A stretch of 12,120 nucleotides of DNA. Source: DATKMG01 sp035541995. Lineage in GTDB: Bacteria; Acidobacteriota; Terriglobia; Versatilivoradales; Versatilivoraceae. Position numbers and translations under genes: made by a program. Below the pieces are notes generated by a model that did not search any database, was not told the origin of the DNA, and saw nothing but the letters and a program-made list of their open reading frames with translations. Shown one piece after another: positions 1 to 6,209 of this stretch (position 1 is the first letter of the stretch; each line of letters starts with the position of its first letter). Location: contig DATKMG010000211.1 in the NCBI GenBank assembly GCA_035541995.1, forward strand, positions 1 to 12,120. Direction: 5' to 3'.

Positions 1-1042
1 AGGGACAACATAGGGGGTCATTCTTGGCCCATTCTCCGGAAGTGATTGATATGACTTGAGGGCTCAAAACCGTTACCTTCAATTGCAGCATTTCTAAAGT
101 CATATGTTTCGATGCTGGTGCACAGGGCTCTGAGAATGTCACCCTTTTCGGCTCCGATACACAAAATGGGAAGAAGAGTGGTCATTATTAGAAGAGCAAG
201 AGAGTTTGGTTTTGGAGCGTCCATAAACAGCCTGAGCGGCACGGCTGAAAAGTCGCACTCTCTAAGGGTGTCACCTGGTTGTTTAGCTCAGCCGGCCCGG
301 AGGTTTCCTGGGAGCAGTCTCTGCTTGACCCGGGGGGAGTGTCAAGGACTTTGGCTGGAAAACTTTCCTCCGAGCACACAGGGTTGGACCCACAGAATCC
401 GGAACCCTCTCCCTTGACAGTCCGCCCTATTGATCTGGCGTCGCGAGGTCTGGATGAAGCCGCTTGACGCCCATGAGGTCGGGCATAGCATGAGCTGTCG
501 GCTGTCCGATGCCATCGTGTTCCCGCTCGGCTGAAATTTCAGAAAAATTGAGATTTCTACTGATGCAAGATGCTCCTCCATTTGGAGGGAATCCGCATTG
601 TGGAGTGAACCGAACAAGGTGACTCTCACGTCCAAGAAGCGCCAAGTTTCCCTTAGCCACTCTGGACGCGGTGCCCGTCTCGCCACTCATTGCTGCTGAG
701 GATTTGCTTCATAGAAGATGGAAAAGAAGATACGCATAAAATTCAAACACCGTGTAAGAAATTCTCTCTCTACCTTAGGCTGCTTGAAATTCACCAGGCG
801 AGGGCCCATTTGGATCAGGTCTGATCGGTTCTTGCGCTCGAGAATACTACTGGGAGGCCTCCTACCTTTTCCTGAAGGTACTTGGACGATTTCGGTAATC
901 CACTAACTCGCAATCATTTTAATCCTCGCTTTTGACAAAATACCTTGCACTGAGGGGCGCTTTTGGTCTTGGCATCACAATTGCCAGTCAAAGGACGACG
1001 AGGTGGTTTGCAGAATCTTCGACAGGAGAGGAGGAAATCACC
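1..1042. other. gene-poor region, no supported large gene
   Basis: No reading frame here shows a recognisable domain or a convincing start with a ribosome binding site. The frames that are open overlap one another on both strands and read as low-complexity Arg/Pro/Ser-rich text typical of non-coding DNA. One minus-strand frame ending at 18 could start at 224 with a signal-peptide-like N-terminus (MDAPKPNSLALLIMTTLLP), but I see no Shine-Dalgarno and recognise no family. The stretch may be intergenic DNA or decayed genes. A 21-bp stretch at 12-32 recurs at 7804-7824. Confidence 0.5.
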
Positions 1043-1174
1043 ATGAGTATTTTGCAGGCACTTAATAACGGCACCATCCTCTCCCGCCTGACTTGCGAGC
1101 CTGCCTGGTTCCATTTTGGGTTGCTGTCGAACGAGAACTTTGCCCCCTTCCCCCCAAATATCTTCGCTTCGTGA
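1043..1174 (+). CDS. possible small ORF, 43 aa, unknown function
   Basis: The ATG at 1043 is preceded by an unusually strong purine-rich Shine-Dalgarno (AGGAGAGGAGG, 1024-1034) with an 8-nt spacer, the best start signal in the first 1.4 kb. The frame encodes 43 residues starting MSILQALNNGTILSRL, with one Cys, two Trp-region aromatics and a Pro/Phe-rich end (FAPFPPNIFAS). It has no signal peptide, no transmembrane segment and no family I recognise. The 3' end of the ORF lies inside a C-rich/G-rich dyad (about 1142-1189), so the stop codon falls in the loop. It could be a leader peptide, a small protein, or a remnant gene start whose body was lost. The evidence is the RBS alone, so confidence is low. 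Confidence 0.25.
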   Translation: MSILQALNNGTILSRLTCEPAWFHFGLLSNENFAPFPPNIFAS

Positions 1175-1189
1175 TTGGGGGCAAGGGGC
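1142..1189. repeat. imperfect hairpin with C-run / G-run arms
   Basis: CCCCCAA at 1151-1157 pairs with TTGGGGG at 1175-1181. The pairing continues outward imperfectly (GCCCCCTTC... against ...CAAGGGGC) to about 1142 and 1189. No U-run follows, so it is not a standard intrinsic terminator. It overlaps the end of the possible 43-aa ORF. Confidence 0.45.
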
Positions 1190-1254
1190 TGATCGTGGAT
1201 GCCCAGTTTAATATTGTTGATTCATTTGATCTCCGCTGAGTCCCGCCCAGCAAA

Positions 1255-1329
1255 AGCCCGACATCAACTGCCCAATCCGCATCCGATAAGGGCCAGGGCG
1301 CGAGACGTCGGGCTCCCTGCTTCGGCAGG
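1255..1329. repeat. adjacent hairpins (8-bp dyad plus UUCG-capped stem)
   Basis: AGCCCGAC at 1255-1262 is the exact reverse complement of GTCGGGCT at 1307-1314, with a 44-nt interior. Directly beside it CCTGC/GCAGG (1316-1320, 1325-1329) closes a TTCG tetraloop. No gene lies across this stretch. It resembles the palindrome-rich intergenic elements elsewhere in the window. Confidence 0.5.
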
Positions 1330-1382
1330 CTCCTGAGATTTAATGTTAAGGTAGGGACACGGTGCTCCACGCATGCCTAATA

Positions 1383-1406
1383 GAACGCGCGACAGAGCGC
1401 GCGTTC
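1383..1406 (-). terminator. hairpin 3' of the aldo/keto reductase, terminator-like
   Basis: GAACGCGCG (1383-1391) and CGCGCGTTC (1398-1406) form a perfect 9-bp stem with a 6-nt loop, 58 bp downstream of the minus-strand stop codon at 1465. A smaller stem CCTCT/AGAGG (1414-1427) lies between. There is no T-run on the minus-strand side (it reads TATTAG), so it may stabilise the 3' end or be a repeat rather than a true intrinsic terminator. Confidence 0.35.
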
Positions 1407-1464
1407 CAACTGTCCTCTCACAAGAGGTGCACGGAATAAAGCCCCGTTACCTGACAGAGCTCAG

Positions 1465-2631
1465 CTACGCCAGCCATTCCTGTGCCAGTGCCAATCGCTG
1501 TCTGACTGCAACACCGTTCGGGCAACGCACAGCACAAGACGAACAGTCCTTACATTGAACCTGCCGCAGTGATTTCGGGAGTTGCTGGAAATACTGCCGG
1601 GCAGTGGGGAACTGCCTGTAGGTATCTGCGTACATGGCGTACCGTAACATATCCGGGATAGGGAGACCCTTTGGGCACTGCCCGTCGCATGCCCCGCACA
1701 TTCGGCAGTACACGGGACGGATCTCTTCAAGTCTTGCCGCCAGGACCTTCTGATCAGCCTCTGTAAAGGGCTTCAGGCAGTGCTCAACGTTCTCCTCAAC
1801 CTCCTCCATGCTCAACATCCCCACTAGCGCCGAGGCAAACATACTGTTCTTGAGCACCCACCTCAACGAAGCCCCAGGCACTCCGGGACGCTGGAACAGA
1901 CGAGGCAGGGAGTCCTGGCCCGGCCACCGGGAATTTGCCCGACCACCCGCCATTGCTTTCATTTCCACCAGCCCCATACCGGCATGATGCAAGGACTCTA
2001 TGGCCTTTTCTACCTCAGGTCCCATGGTGAAATTGTACGCCGTGAGAACCACGTCCATATTGCCAAGCTGCAAGATGGAGGGCGTGACAAGTGCGACCCG
2101 GTGAGTAGAGACGCCAATGAACCGGACTTTGCCCTGGCGTTTTGCCGTTGCCTGAGCTTCAACCAGGTCCTGGCTGATTCTTTCGGGCCGATCCGCACCG
2201 TGCAAATACCAGATGTCTACATAGTCAGTGCCAAGGAACTTGAGGCTGTTCTCCAGTTGTTGAAGCGCTTCATCCTTGGTGCGTGCTTCAATTTTGGTAG
2301 AGAGGACAATCTGTTTCCGGCGATTTCCAAGGCCCGTTCGCAGCATAGGTTCATTGTTGCCGCCCTGGTAAACCGGAGCCGTATCGAAATGATTGATGCC
2401 AAGGTCAAGGCCTCGCGTAAAAACGCTGGGATCAGAAGTCCAGGCACAACCGAAGCCGAGGGTTGTGACTTTCAACCCTGTTTTGCCCAGAACTCGGACA
2501 GGTAAGGGGGAGGGTCGATCCGGGAGAGCCCCGAGGGGCGGTGTGCCCATGAGATCGAGACGGACCGCCGGTAGGGCCAGCGCGCTTGCCAGGAATTGAC
2601 GACGGGATGAATTTTGAGACTTTAGTGCCAT
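1465..2631 (-). CDS. Tat-exported aldo/keto reductase with C-terminal 2x[4Fe-4S] domain
   Basis: This 388-aa protein is predicted to be an NAD(P)H-dependent aldo/keto reductase exported folded by the Tat system. The N-terminus carries a twin-arginine motif (SSRRQFLAS, Arg10-Arg11) followed by an Ala/Leu stretch. The TIM-barrel AKR domain runs about residues 45-300 and keeps the family tetrad: Asp83 and Tyr88 (HFDTAPVY), Lys113 (LSTK) and His144 (YLHGAD). The C-terminal 80 residues hold two ferredoxin-like CxxCxxCxxxCP clusters, Cys309/312/315/319 and Cys360/363/366/370, so electrons may enter or leave through Fe-S centres. I chose the start at 2631 rather than the longer frame (from 2739) because GGAGGT lies 9 nt upstream and the Tat signal begins there. 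Fe-S-tailed AKRs are a known subgroup, but the substrate is unknown. It is divergent from the GH9/GH30 pair, so a sugar or sugar-derived substrate is possible but unproven. Confidence 0.9.
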   Translation of the reverse strand: MALKSQNSSRRQFLASALALPAVRLDLMGTPPLGALPDRPSPLPVRVLGKTGLKVTTLGFGCAWTSDPSVFTRGLDLGINHFDTAPVYQGGNNEPMLRTGLGNRRKQIVLSTKIEARTKDEALQQLENSLKFLGTDYVDIWYLHGADRPERISQDLVEAQATAKRQGKVRFIGVSTHRVALVTPSILQLGNMDVVLTAYNFTMGPEVEKAIESLHHAGMGLVEMKAMAGGRANSRWPGQDSLPRLFQRPGVPGASLRWVLKNSMFASALVGMLSMEEVEENVEHCLKPFTEADQKVLAARLEEIRPVYCRMCGACDGQCPKGLPIPDMLRYAMYADTYRQFPTARQYFQQLPKSLRQVQCKDCSSCAVRCPNGVAVRQRLALAQEWLA

Positions 2632-2640
2632 CAAACAAGT

Positions 2641-2646
2641 ACCTCC
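2641..2646 (-). promoter_or_regulatory. ribosome binding site deciding the reductase start
   Basis: ACCTCC on the plus strand reads GGAGGT on the minus strand, 9 nt before the ATG at 2631. It supports the internal start immediately ahead of the Tat signal over the upstream in-frame ATG at 2739. Confidence 0.75.
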
Positions 2647-2729
2647 ATAGTGCCCGTGCCGCGAGTTGTAGCAAACTGAACTGTTTGTCCACAATAATCC
2701 TCGCGGACGATGCCGTATTAATGCCCACC

Positions 2730-2757
2730 ATTCTATCATTTCTCATGCGGATAACAA
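2730..2757 (-). promoter_or_regulatory. candidate sigma70-type promoter for the reductase
   Basis: On the minus strand TTGTTA (2757-2752) is followed after 16 nt by TAGAAT (2735-2730), close to the -35/-10 consensus. Transcription would begin near 2723, giving an untranslated leader of about 90 nt before the ATG at 2631. This is a sequence match only. Confidence 0.4.
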
Positions 2758-2893
2758 GGAATCGCAATTATCAGTTGGGAAGACCAATTGAATGATCCAT
2801 GACCTTCATGGTTAACACGGTTGGTGAAATTGCTGGAGGACCCGGTCCGTCGGGGCCGGGGTCGAAACGGAGCACGCCCTTCATAATGACCCG

Positions 2894-2947
2894 ATTTTCA
2901 TGGGAGCCTCTCATGCCCCTCGGAGGGGCACCATGTAACATGAAAAT
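2894..2947 (+). repeat. 54-bp intergenic repeat, copy 1
   Basis: The copy begins ATTTTCATG and ends CATGAAAAT, a perfect 9-bp terminal inverted repeat. Inside is a palindrome, GCCCCT-CGG-AGGGGC. It matches copy 2 at roughly two thirds of positions by hand alignment. No ORF here is credible. Confidence 0.7.
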
Positions 2948-2952
2948 ACCAA

Positions 2953-3024
2953 TGTGGGAGCCGCGCTCCGCGCGGCGAAGTCCTCAGGCCAATTAAGGTC
3001 GCCGCTCTGAGATCGGCTCCCACA
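2953..3024. repeat. REP-like palindromic module with 11-bp inverted repeat
   Basis: TGTGGGAGCCG (2953-2963) is the exact reverse complement of CGGCTCCCACA (3014-3024). Next to the left arm is a GC-rich minor dyad (CGCGCTCCGCGCGGCG). The style, GTGGGAGC followed by a short GC hairpin, resembles bacterial REP elements such as those of pseudomonads, by pattern only. The module sits exactly between 54-bp repeat copies 1 and 2. Confidence 0.65.
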
Positions 3025-3033
3025 CTAAGAGGG

Positions 3034-3086
3034 ATTTTCATGAGAGTGCCACATGACCTTCTCAGGTCACTACGGTCAACGAAAAT
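3034..3086 (+). repeat. 54-bp intergenic repeat, copy 2 (53 bp)
   Basis: It begins ATTTTCATG and ends ACGAAAAT. Aligned by hand to copy 3 it matches at about 40 of 54 positions with one gap, sharing blocks AGTGCC, CATGA, TCAC and GAAAAT. Confidence 0.7.
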
Positions 3087-3111
3087 GACTAGTCGACCTC
3101 GGAGAGGCCGA

Positions 3112-3272
3112 TTGAGAATAGCCCAGCGCTTCGGCGCTGGGCCGGGGCATCGTCGAGTCTGAGTCCTGTAGGGACGACCGAACCCCCTGAAATTCTCCAT
3201 TCAATCGTCCCTACGGGACTATATCTGAAACGGGCTCGTAGCCCCAGCGCTGAAGCGCTGGGCTATTTTCAA
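3112..3272. repeat. nested long inverted repeat (two-level cruciform)
   Basis: The outer arms 3112-3141 and 3243-3272 are reverse complements at 28 of 30 positions. Each arm is itself a hairpin: GCCCAGCGC-TTCG-GCGCTGGGC (3121-3142, perfect) and CCCAGCGC-TGAA-GCGCTGGG (3243-3262). Inside, 3162-3177 and 3205-3220 form a second inverted repeat matching at 15 of 16 positions (core TAGGGACGA/TCGTCCCTA). The whole 161-bp unit lies between copies 2 and 3 of the 54-bp repeat. Confidence 0.8.
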
Positions 3273-3289
3273 GCGCTCTTCCAGAGCAC

Positions 3290-3343
3290 ATTTTCATAGA
3301 AGTGCCCCATGATCTTTTCAAGCTCACCACCGCGGATGAAAAT
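3290..3343 (+). repeat. 54-bp intergenic repeat, copy 3
   Basis: It begins ATTTTCATA and ends ATGAAAAT, in the same orientation as copies 1 and 2 and the same length within 1 bp. Confidence 0.7.
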
Positions 3344-3429
3344 GGTAGGGCGCGGTGGCCCCCCCGCGCCGCTTTTCATAAGTGAGGACGGCTGGGGCCA
3401 GCCGTCCCTACCAAAAACCGTATTTTCAT
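3336..3429. repeat. palindromic module with two GC-rich hairpins
   Basis: ATGAAAAT (3336-3343) and ATTTTCAT (3422-3429) form the outer border, and GGTAGGG (3344-3350) pairs with CCCTACC (3406-3412). Within lie GGCGCGG/CCGCGCC (3349-3355, 3364-3370) and the perfect stem GGACGGCTGG/CCAGCCGTCC (3386-3395, 3398-3407). These stems are mutually exclusive in part, so alternative foldings exist. Confidence 0.7.
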
Positions 3430-3462
3430 GAAAGGTTAATGTCGTCATTTCGCGCAGGGTAG

Positions 3463-3491
3463 TTGTGGCAAACGCTGGCGAGGTGCATAAT
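3463..3491 (+). promoter_or_regulatory. candidate promoter of the GH9-GH30 operon
   Basis: TTGTGG (3463-3468) is followed after 17 nt by CATAAT (3486-3491), a fair -35 and a good -10. The start would be near 3498, at the top of the hairpin 3496-3514, leaving a leader of about 140 nt. It is a sequence match only. Confidence 0.3.
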
Positions 3492-3495
3492 AGAA

Positions 3496-3514
3496 CGGGG
3501 TTTCCCAAACCCCG
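3496..3514 (+). repeat. perfect 8-bp hairpin in the GH9 leader
   Basis: CGGGGTTT (3496-3503) and AAACCCCG (3507-3514) flank a CCC loop. If the candidate promoter at 3463-3491 is right, this stem sits at the very 5' end of the mRNA, where such hairpins can protect transcripts. It could equally be another intergenic palindrome. Confidence 0.4.
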
Positions 3515-3637
3515 GCACGGGCCTGAATACTCGCGCACCGCGAACATCCAGCACATAAGTCCGGTTAGGATGTGGATCAAGTCGAGGGAGAGTGTGAGTA
3601 TATGCTGTGTTTCCGAGCTGAATGCGCGAGGTGAACT

Positions 3638-6148
3638 ATGAATCGCCAGAGATTGGCAGCATGGAGTTTCTTAGCGGGTCTTCTATTCGGGTTACCTTGT
3701 CTTTGGGCCCAGGAGCATCGTATTGTCCTCAATGATCAGGAGTACTTTGCCGCCCCCGGTTTCTCCTTCCTGCTGTTCCACAACAATTACCAGGTCGGGT
3801 TTCAGGGAGGACTACAGATGATCCAGAATGGGGAACGGCTGTTGGATTCCGGGGATCTCTTCCTGGTACCCAAAGGGGACGTGGCCCCGCCCGTCTTGCG
3901 GGTTCTGCGACGCACTGTGGATCGGGAGCATCAAACAGCAACCATCTTCGGTGAGATTGAAGCCTGGAAGCTGGGTTACCAGATGATTTGCCGTAGCGAC
4001 GGACGGCAAATCCTGGTCACTCTCAAGTTGGATCGCCCTGTCGACTGGAGCCAGGTTCAGCAGGCCGGTTTTCGAATATACCTCTATCCAGGGGCATATT
4101 TCTTTAAGTCCTTCCAGGGCGATACAGCAAGCGGAGTGTTCCCTCGGCAATTCACGGGTCAATCACTGCTATTGCCGTTTGCCAAATCCCTGAGAGTTGC
4201 CCAGGAAGACGCCCTGCGCAGCCTTAGCCTAACCTGTACGAGCGGTTCGATGAGCTTGCAGGACACTCGGAAAGGTGACTTGGCCCGCTGGTTTTCGGTG
4301 GTTACGGAGATTCCGGCTGGATCGGCGCAAACTGAGGTCTCGATAGAGATTTTGCCCTCGATCAAGTGGGAGTGGAAACGACCGCCCGTGCTGGGTGTGT
4401 CCCAGGTGGGATATCATCCGGGGCAGATCAAGCGAGTTGTGCTTGAACTGGACTTTCAGGCGTCTATTGAGGCTTCGGTGAACATCTACAAGCTCGAGCT
4501 TGGTGGAGACAAGCGGAGGGTCCTTTCAAAGCCGCCTAAATCCTGGGGCCGTTTCTTGCGTTATCAGTACGCTATTCTGGATTTCAGTGAAATTCGACAG
4601 CCCGGTCTCTACTGGCTGGAGTTCCAGGGGCAAAGCTCCGGTCCAATTCAGATCTCTCCCGGTCTCTATCAGCAAGTATGGCAGCCTACGTTGGAGTATT
4701 TCCTGCCCATACAAATGTGTCACGTGGCTGTCAAAGACTCTGAACGCACCTGGCATGGGGCCTGTCACCTTGACGATGCTCTGCAGGCCCCGGCAGGCAA
4801 AGTCTATATTGACGGCTACCAGCAGGGGGAGCGCGAGACCTCTTTTGCAGACAACCAGCATATCGATGGGTTGAACTGGGGAGGATGGCATGACGCTGGA
4901 GACCATGACCTTCCGGCTGGGAGCATTGCTATCACCACCCTGGCGTTGGCCCTGGCGCAGGAGGAATTCCATCCCACCCTGGATCAGACGTCGATCAGTC
5001 GCCCGGGACGGGAAGTGTTACTGAACGTTCCGGATGGCCAGCCGGATATGCTGCAGCAAATCGCTTTTGGGGCCGAGAGTCTGCTGGCCTCCTATCGAAT
5101 AGCCGGGCATATCTTCCCGGGAATCATTGAAAGCAATGAGGCAGCTTATGGACATGTGGGTGATCCCGTCAATATTACGGACAATCGCATTTATGATCCC
5201 AAGCTGAAGCCGGGTGAAGTGGTGGGCGATCGCTCCGGCAAATTCGACGATCGCTGGGTTTTTACGAATCGCAATACCGGCCTGCAGTACAATGTAGCCC
5301 AGGCCCTGGCGGCAGCCAGTCGGGTGTTGCGGGGATCGGACGATACACTTGGCGCAGAATGCCTGCAAACGGCTCGACGACTCTGGGAGTATGAACAATC
5401 CCATCCGCCTGTTTACCCGCCCAACTCTTACGTTCCTCCTGACAGCGGATATCGGAGTGAGGAAATTTCCGCCACGGCCGAACTGTTCCTTACCACGGGT
5501 GAAGCCCTATATAAAGACCGACTGCAGGCCCTGCTGCCGATACTGCGCTCAATCTCAGGCGAACAATTTGGAAAGGGACCCGGCTGGACTTTGGTTCGCA
5601 CTCTGCCGCGCCTGTCCGATGCGAAGTTCAGGCAGACCGTTCAGGAGCTGGCCGGCAAGTGGAAACACATCCTGGAAACGCGGATCTCTTCGAATCCTTT
5701 CGGAGTTCCATATCCTCAGGAAGTTTCTAGCCCGGAGTGGAGGTTGGAAACCCGATCGGGAATTCATTCCTTCTTTGTCTGGGGACAAGGATGGGACTTG
5801 CAGGATCTAGCAATGCAGTCTTACTACTTCCACCAGCAGCTGCCGGATTTGTTCGATAAGGAACTCCTGTTCAATGTGGTGAATTTCGTGCTCGGTTGCC
5901 ATCCTGCCAATAATGAGAGCTTTGTTTCGGCAGTGGGTGTCAACTCGGCACTCGTTGCCTACGGTTTTAACCGTGCTGACTGGTCTCATATTCCGGGCGG
6001 CGTCATTTCCGGCAATTCCCTAATCAAGCCGGATTTCATGGAACTCAAAGAGTTTCCTCATCTGTGGTATCAGACGGAATACGTGATCGGTGGAGCTGCC
6101 ACATTTATTTTCGATGTGCTAGCTGCGGACAAATGGCTTGCGGAATAG
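3638..6148 (+). CDS. secreted glycoside hydrolase family 9 (cellulase-like) with Ig-like domain and extra N-terminal domain
   Basis: This 836-aa protein is predicted to hydrolyse beta-1,4-glucan-type polysaccharide outside the cytoplasm. Residues 1-24 are a signal peptide (charged start, hydrophobic core, WAQ cleavage region). Residues about 28-245 form a domain I know only as an N-terminal extension in some GH9 proteins (motif FRIYLYPGAYFFKSF, then GVFPRQF). Residues about 250-340 match the GH9 N-terminal Ig-like domain (LGVSQVGYHPGQIKRVV). The catalytic (alpha/alpha)6 barrel follows, with WHDAGDHD at 417-424 (Asp419/Asp422, the latter the expected base), CHPANNESFVSAVG near 754-767 and WYQTEYVIGGAA with Glu814 as the expected proton donor. 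GAGGTG lies 4 nt before the ATG. There is no carbohydrate-binding or anchoring domain. GH9 also includes enzymes acting on other glycans, so the substrate is not certain. Confidence 0.92.
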   Translation: MNRQRLAAWSFLAGLLFGLPCLWAQEHRIVLNDQEYFAAPGFSFLLFHNNYQVGFQGGLQMIQNGERLLDSGDLFLVPKGDVAPPVLRVLRRTVDREHQTATIFGEIEAWKLGYQMICRSDGRQILVTLKLDRPVDWSQVQQAGFRIYLYPGAYFFKSFQGDTASGVFPRQFTGQSLLLPFAKSLRVAQEDALRSLSLTCTSGSMSLQDTRKGDLARWFSVVTEIPAGSAQTEVSIEILPSIKWEWKRPPVLGVSQVGYHPGQIKRVVLELDFQASIEASVNIYKLELGGDKRRVLSKPPKSWGRFLRYQYAILDFSEIRQPGLYWLEFQGQSSGPIQISPGLYQQVWQPTLEYFLPIQMCHVAVKDSERTWHGACHLDDALQAPAGKVYIDGYQQGERETSFADNQHIDGLNWGGWHDAGDHDLPAGSIAITTLALALAQEEFHPTLDQTSISRPGREVLLNVPDGQPDMLQQIAFGAESLLASYRIAGHIFPGIIESNEAAYGHVGDPVNITDNRIYDPKLKPGEVVGDRSGKFDDRWVFTNRNTGLQYNVAQALAAASRVLRGSDDTLGAECLQTARRLWEYEQSHPPVYPPNSYVPPDSGYRSEEISATAELFLTTGEALYKDRLQALLPILRSISGEQFGKGPGWTLVRTLPRLSDAKFRQTVQELAGKWKHILETRISSNPFGVPYPQEVSSPEWRLETRSGIHSFFVWGQGWDLQDLAMQSYYFHQQLPDLFDKELLFNVVNFVLGCHPANNESFVSAVGVNSALVAYGFNRADWSHIPGGVISGNSLIKPDFMELKEFPHLWYQTEYVIGGAATFIFDVLAADKWLAE

Positions 6149-6209
6149 GCAATTGCGCTTTATTGATATCCTTGTTTTTGTTTCATCCCAAAAGAAAGGC
6201 TAAGCACCG

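Noticed and set aside
18..224. minus-strand frame with a signal-peptide-like N-terminus (from MDAPKPN)
   Set aside because: The hydrophobic start is suggestive, but there is no ribosome binding site, the mature part is short and unrecognised, and its end overlaps a dispersed repeat.
281..300. tRNA D-arm-like TTTAGCTCAGCCGG
   Set aside because: No matching acceptor stem, anticodon arm or GTTCRANNC T-loop at the right distances; the resemblance is limited to the short D-loop-like string.
427..690. minus-strand frames of 87 and 114 aa in the gene-poor left end
   Set aside because: Overlapping alternative frames without domains or start signals; considered as a decayed gene, but no family could be recognised to support that.
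1984..2505. 173-aa open frame on the plus strand
   Set aside because: Antisense to the AKR barrel, no ribosome binding site or recognisable domain.
2894..3430. CRISPR array
   Set aside because: Repeats are only three, 67-75% alike and 53-54 bp, spacers are palindromic and of unequal length, and no cas gene is present.
3269..3580. 103-aa minus-strand open frame across the repeat array
   Set aside because: It runs through hairpins and shared repeat borders, with no ribosome binding site and composition dictated by the palindromes.
4526..4972. 148-aa open frame on the minus strand
   Set aside because: Antisense to the GH9 Ig-like and catalytic regions; no independent support.
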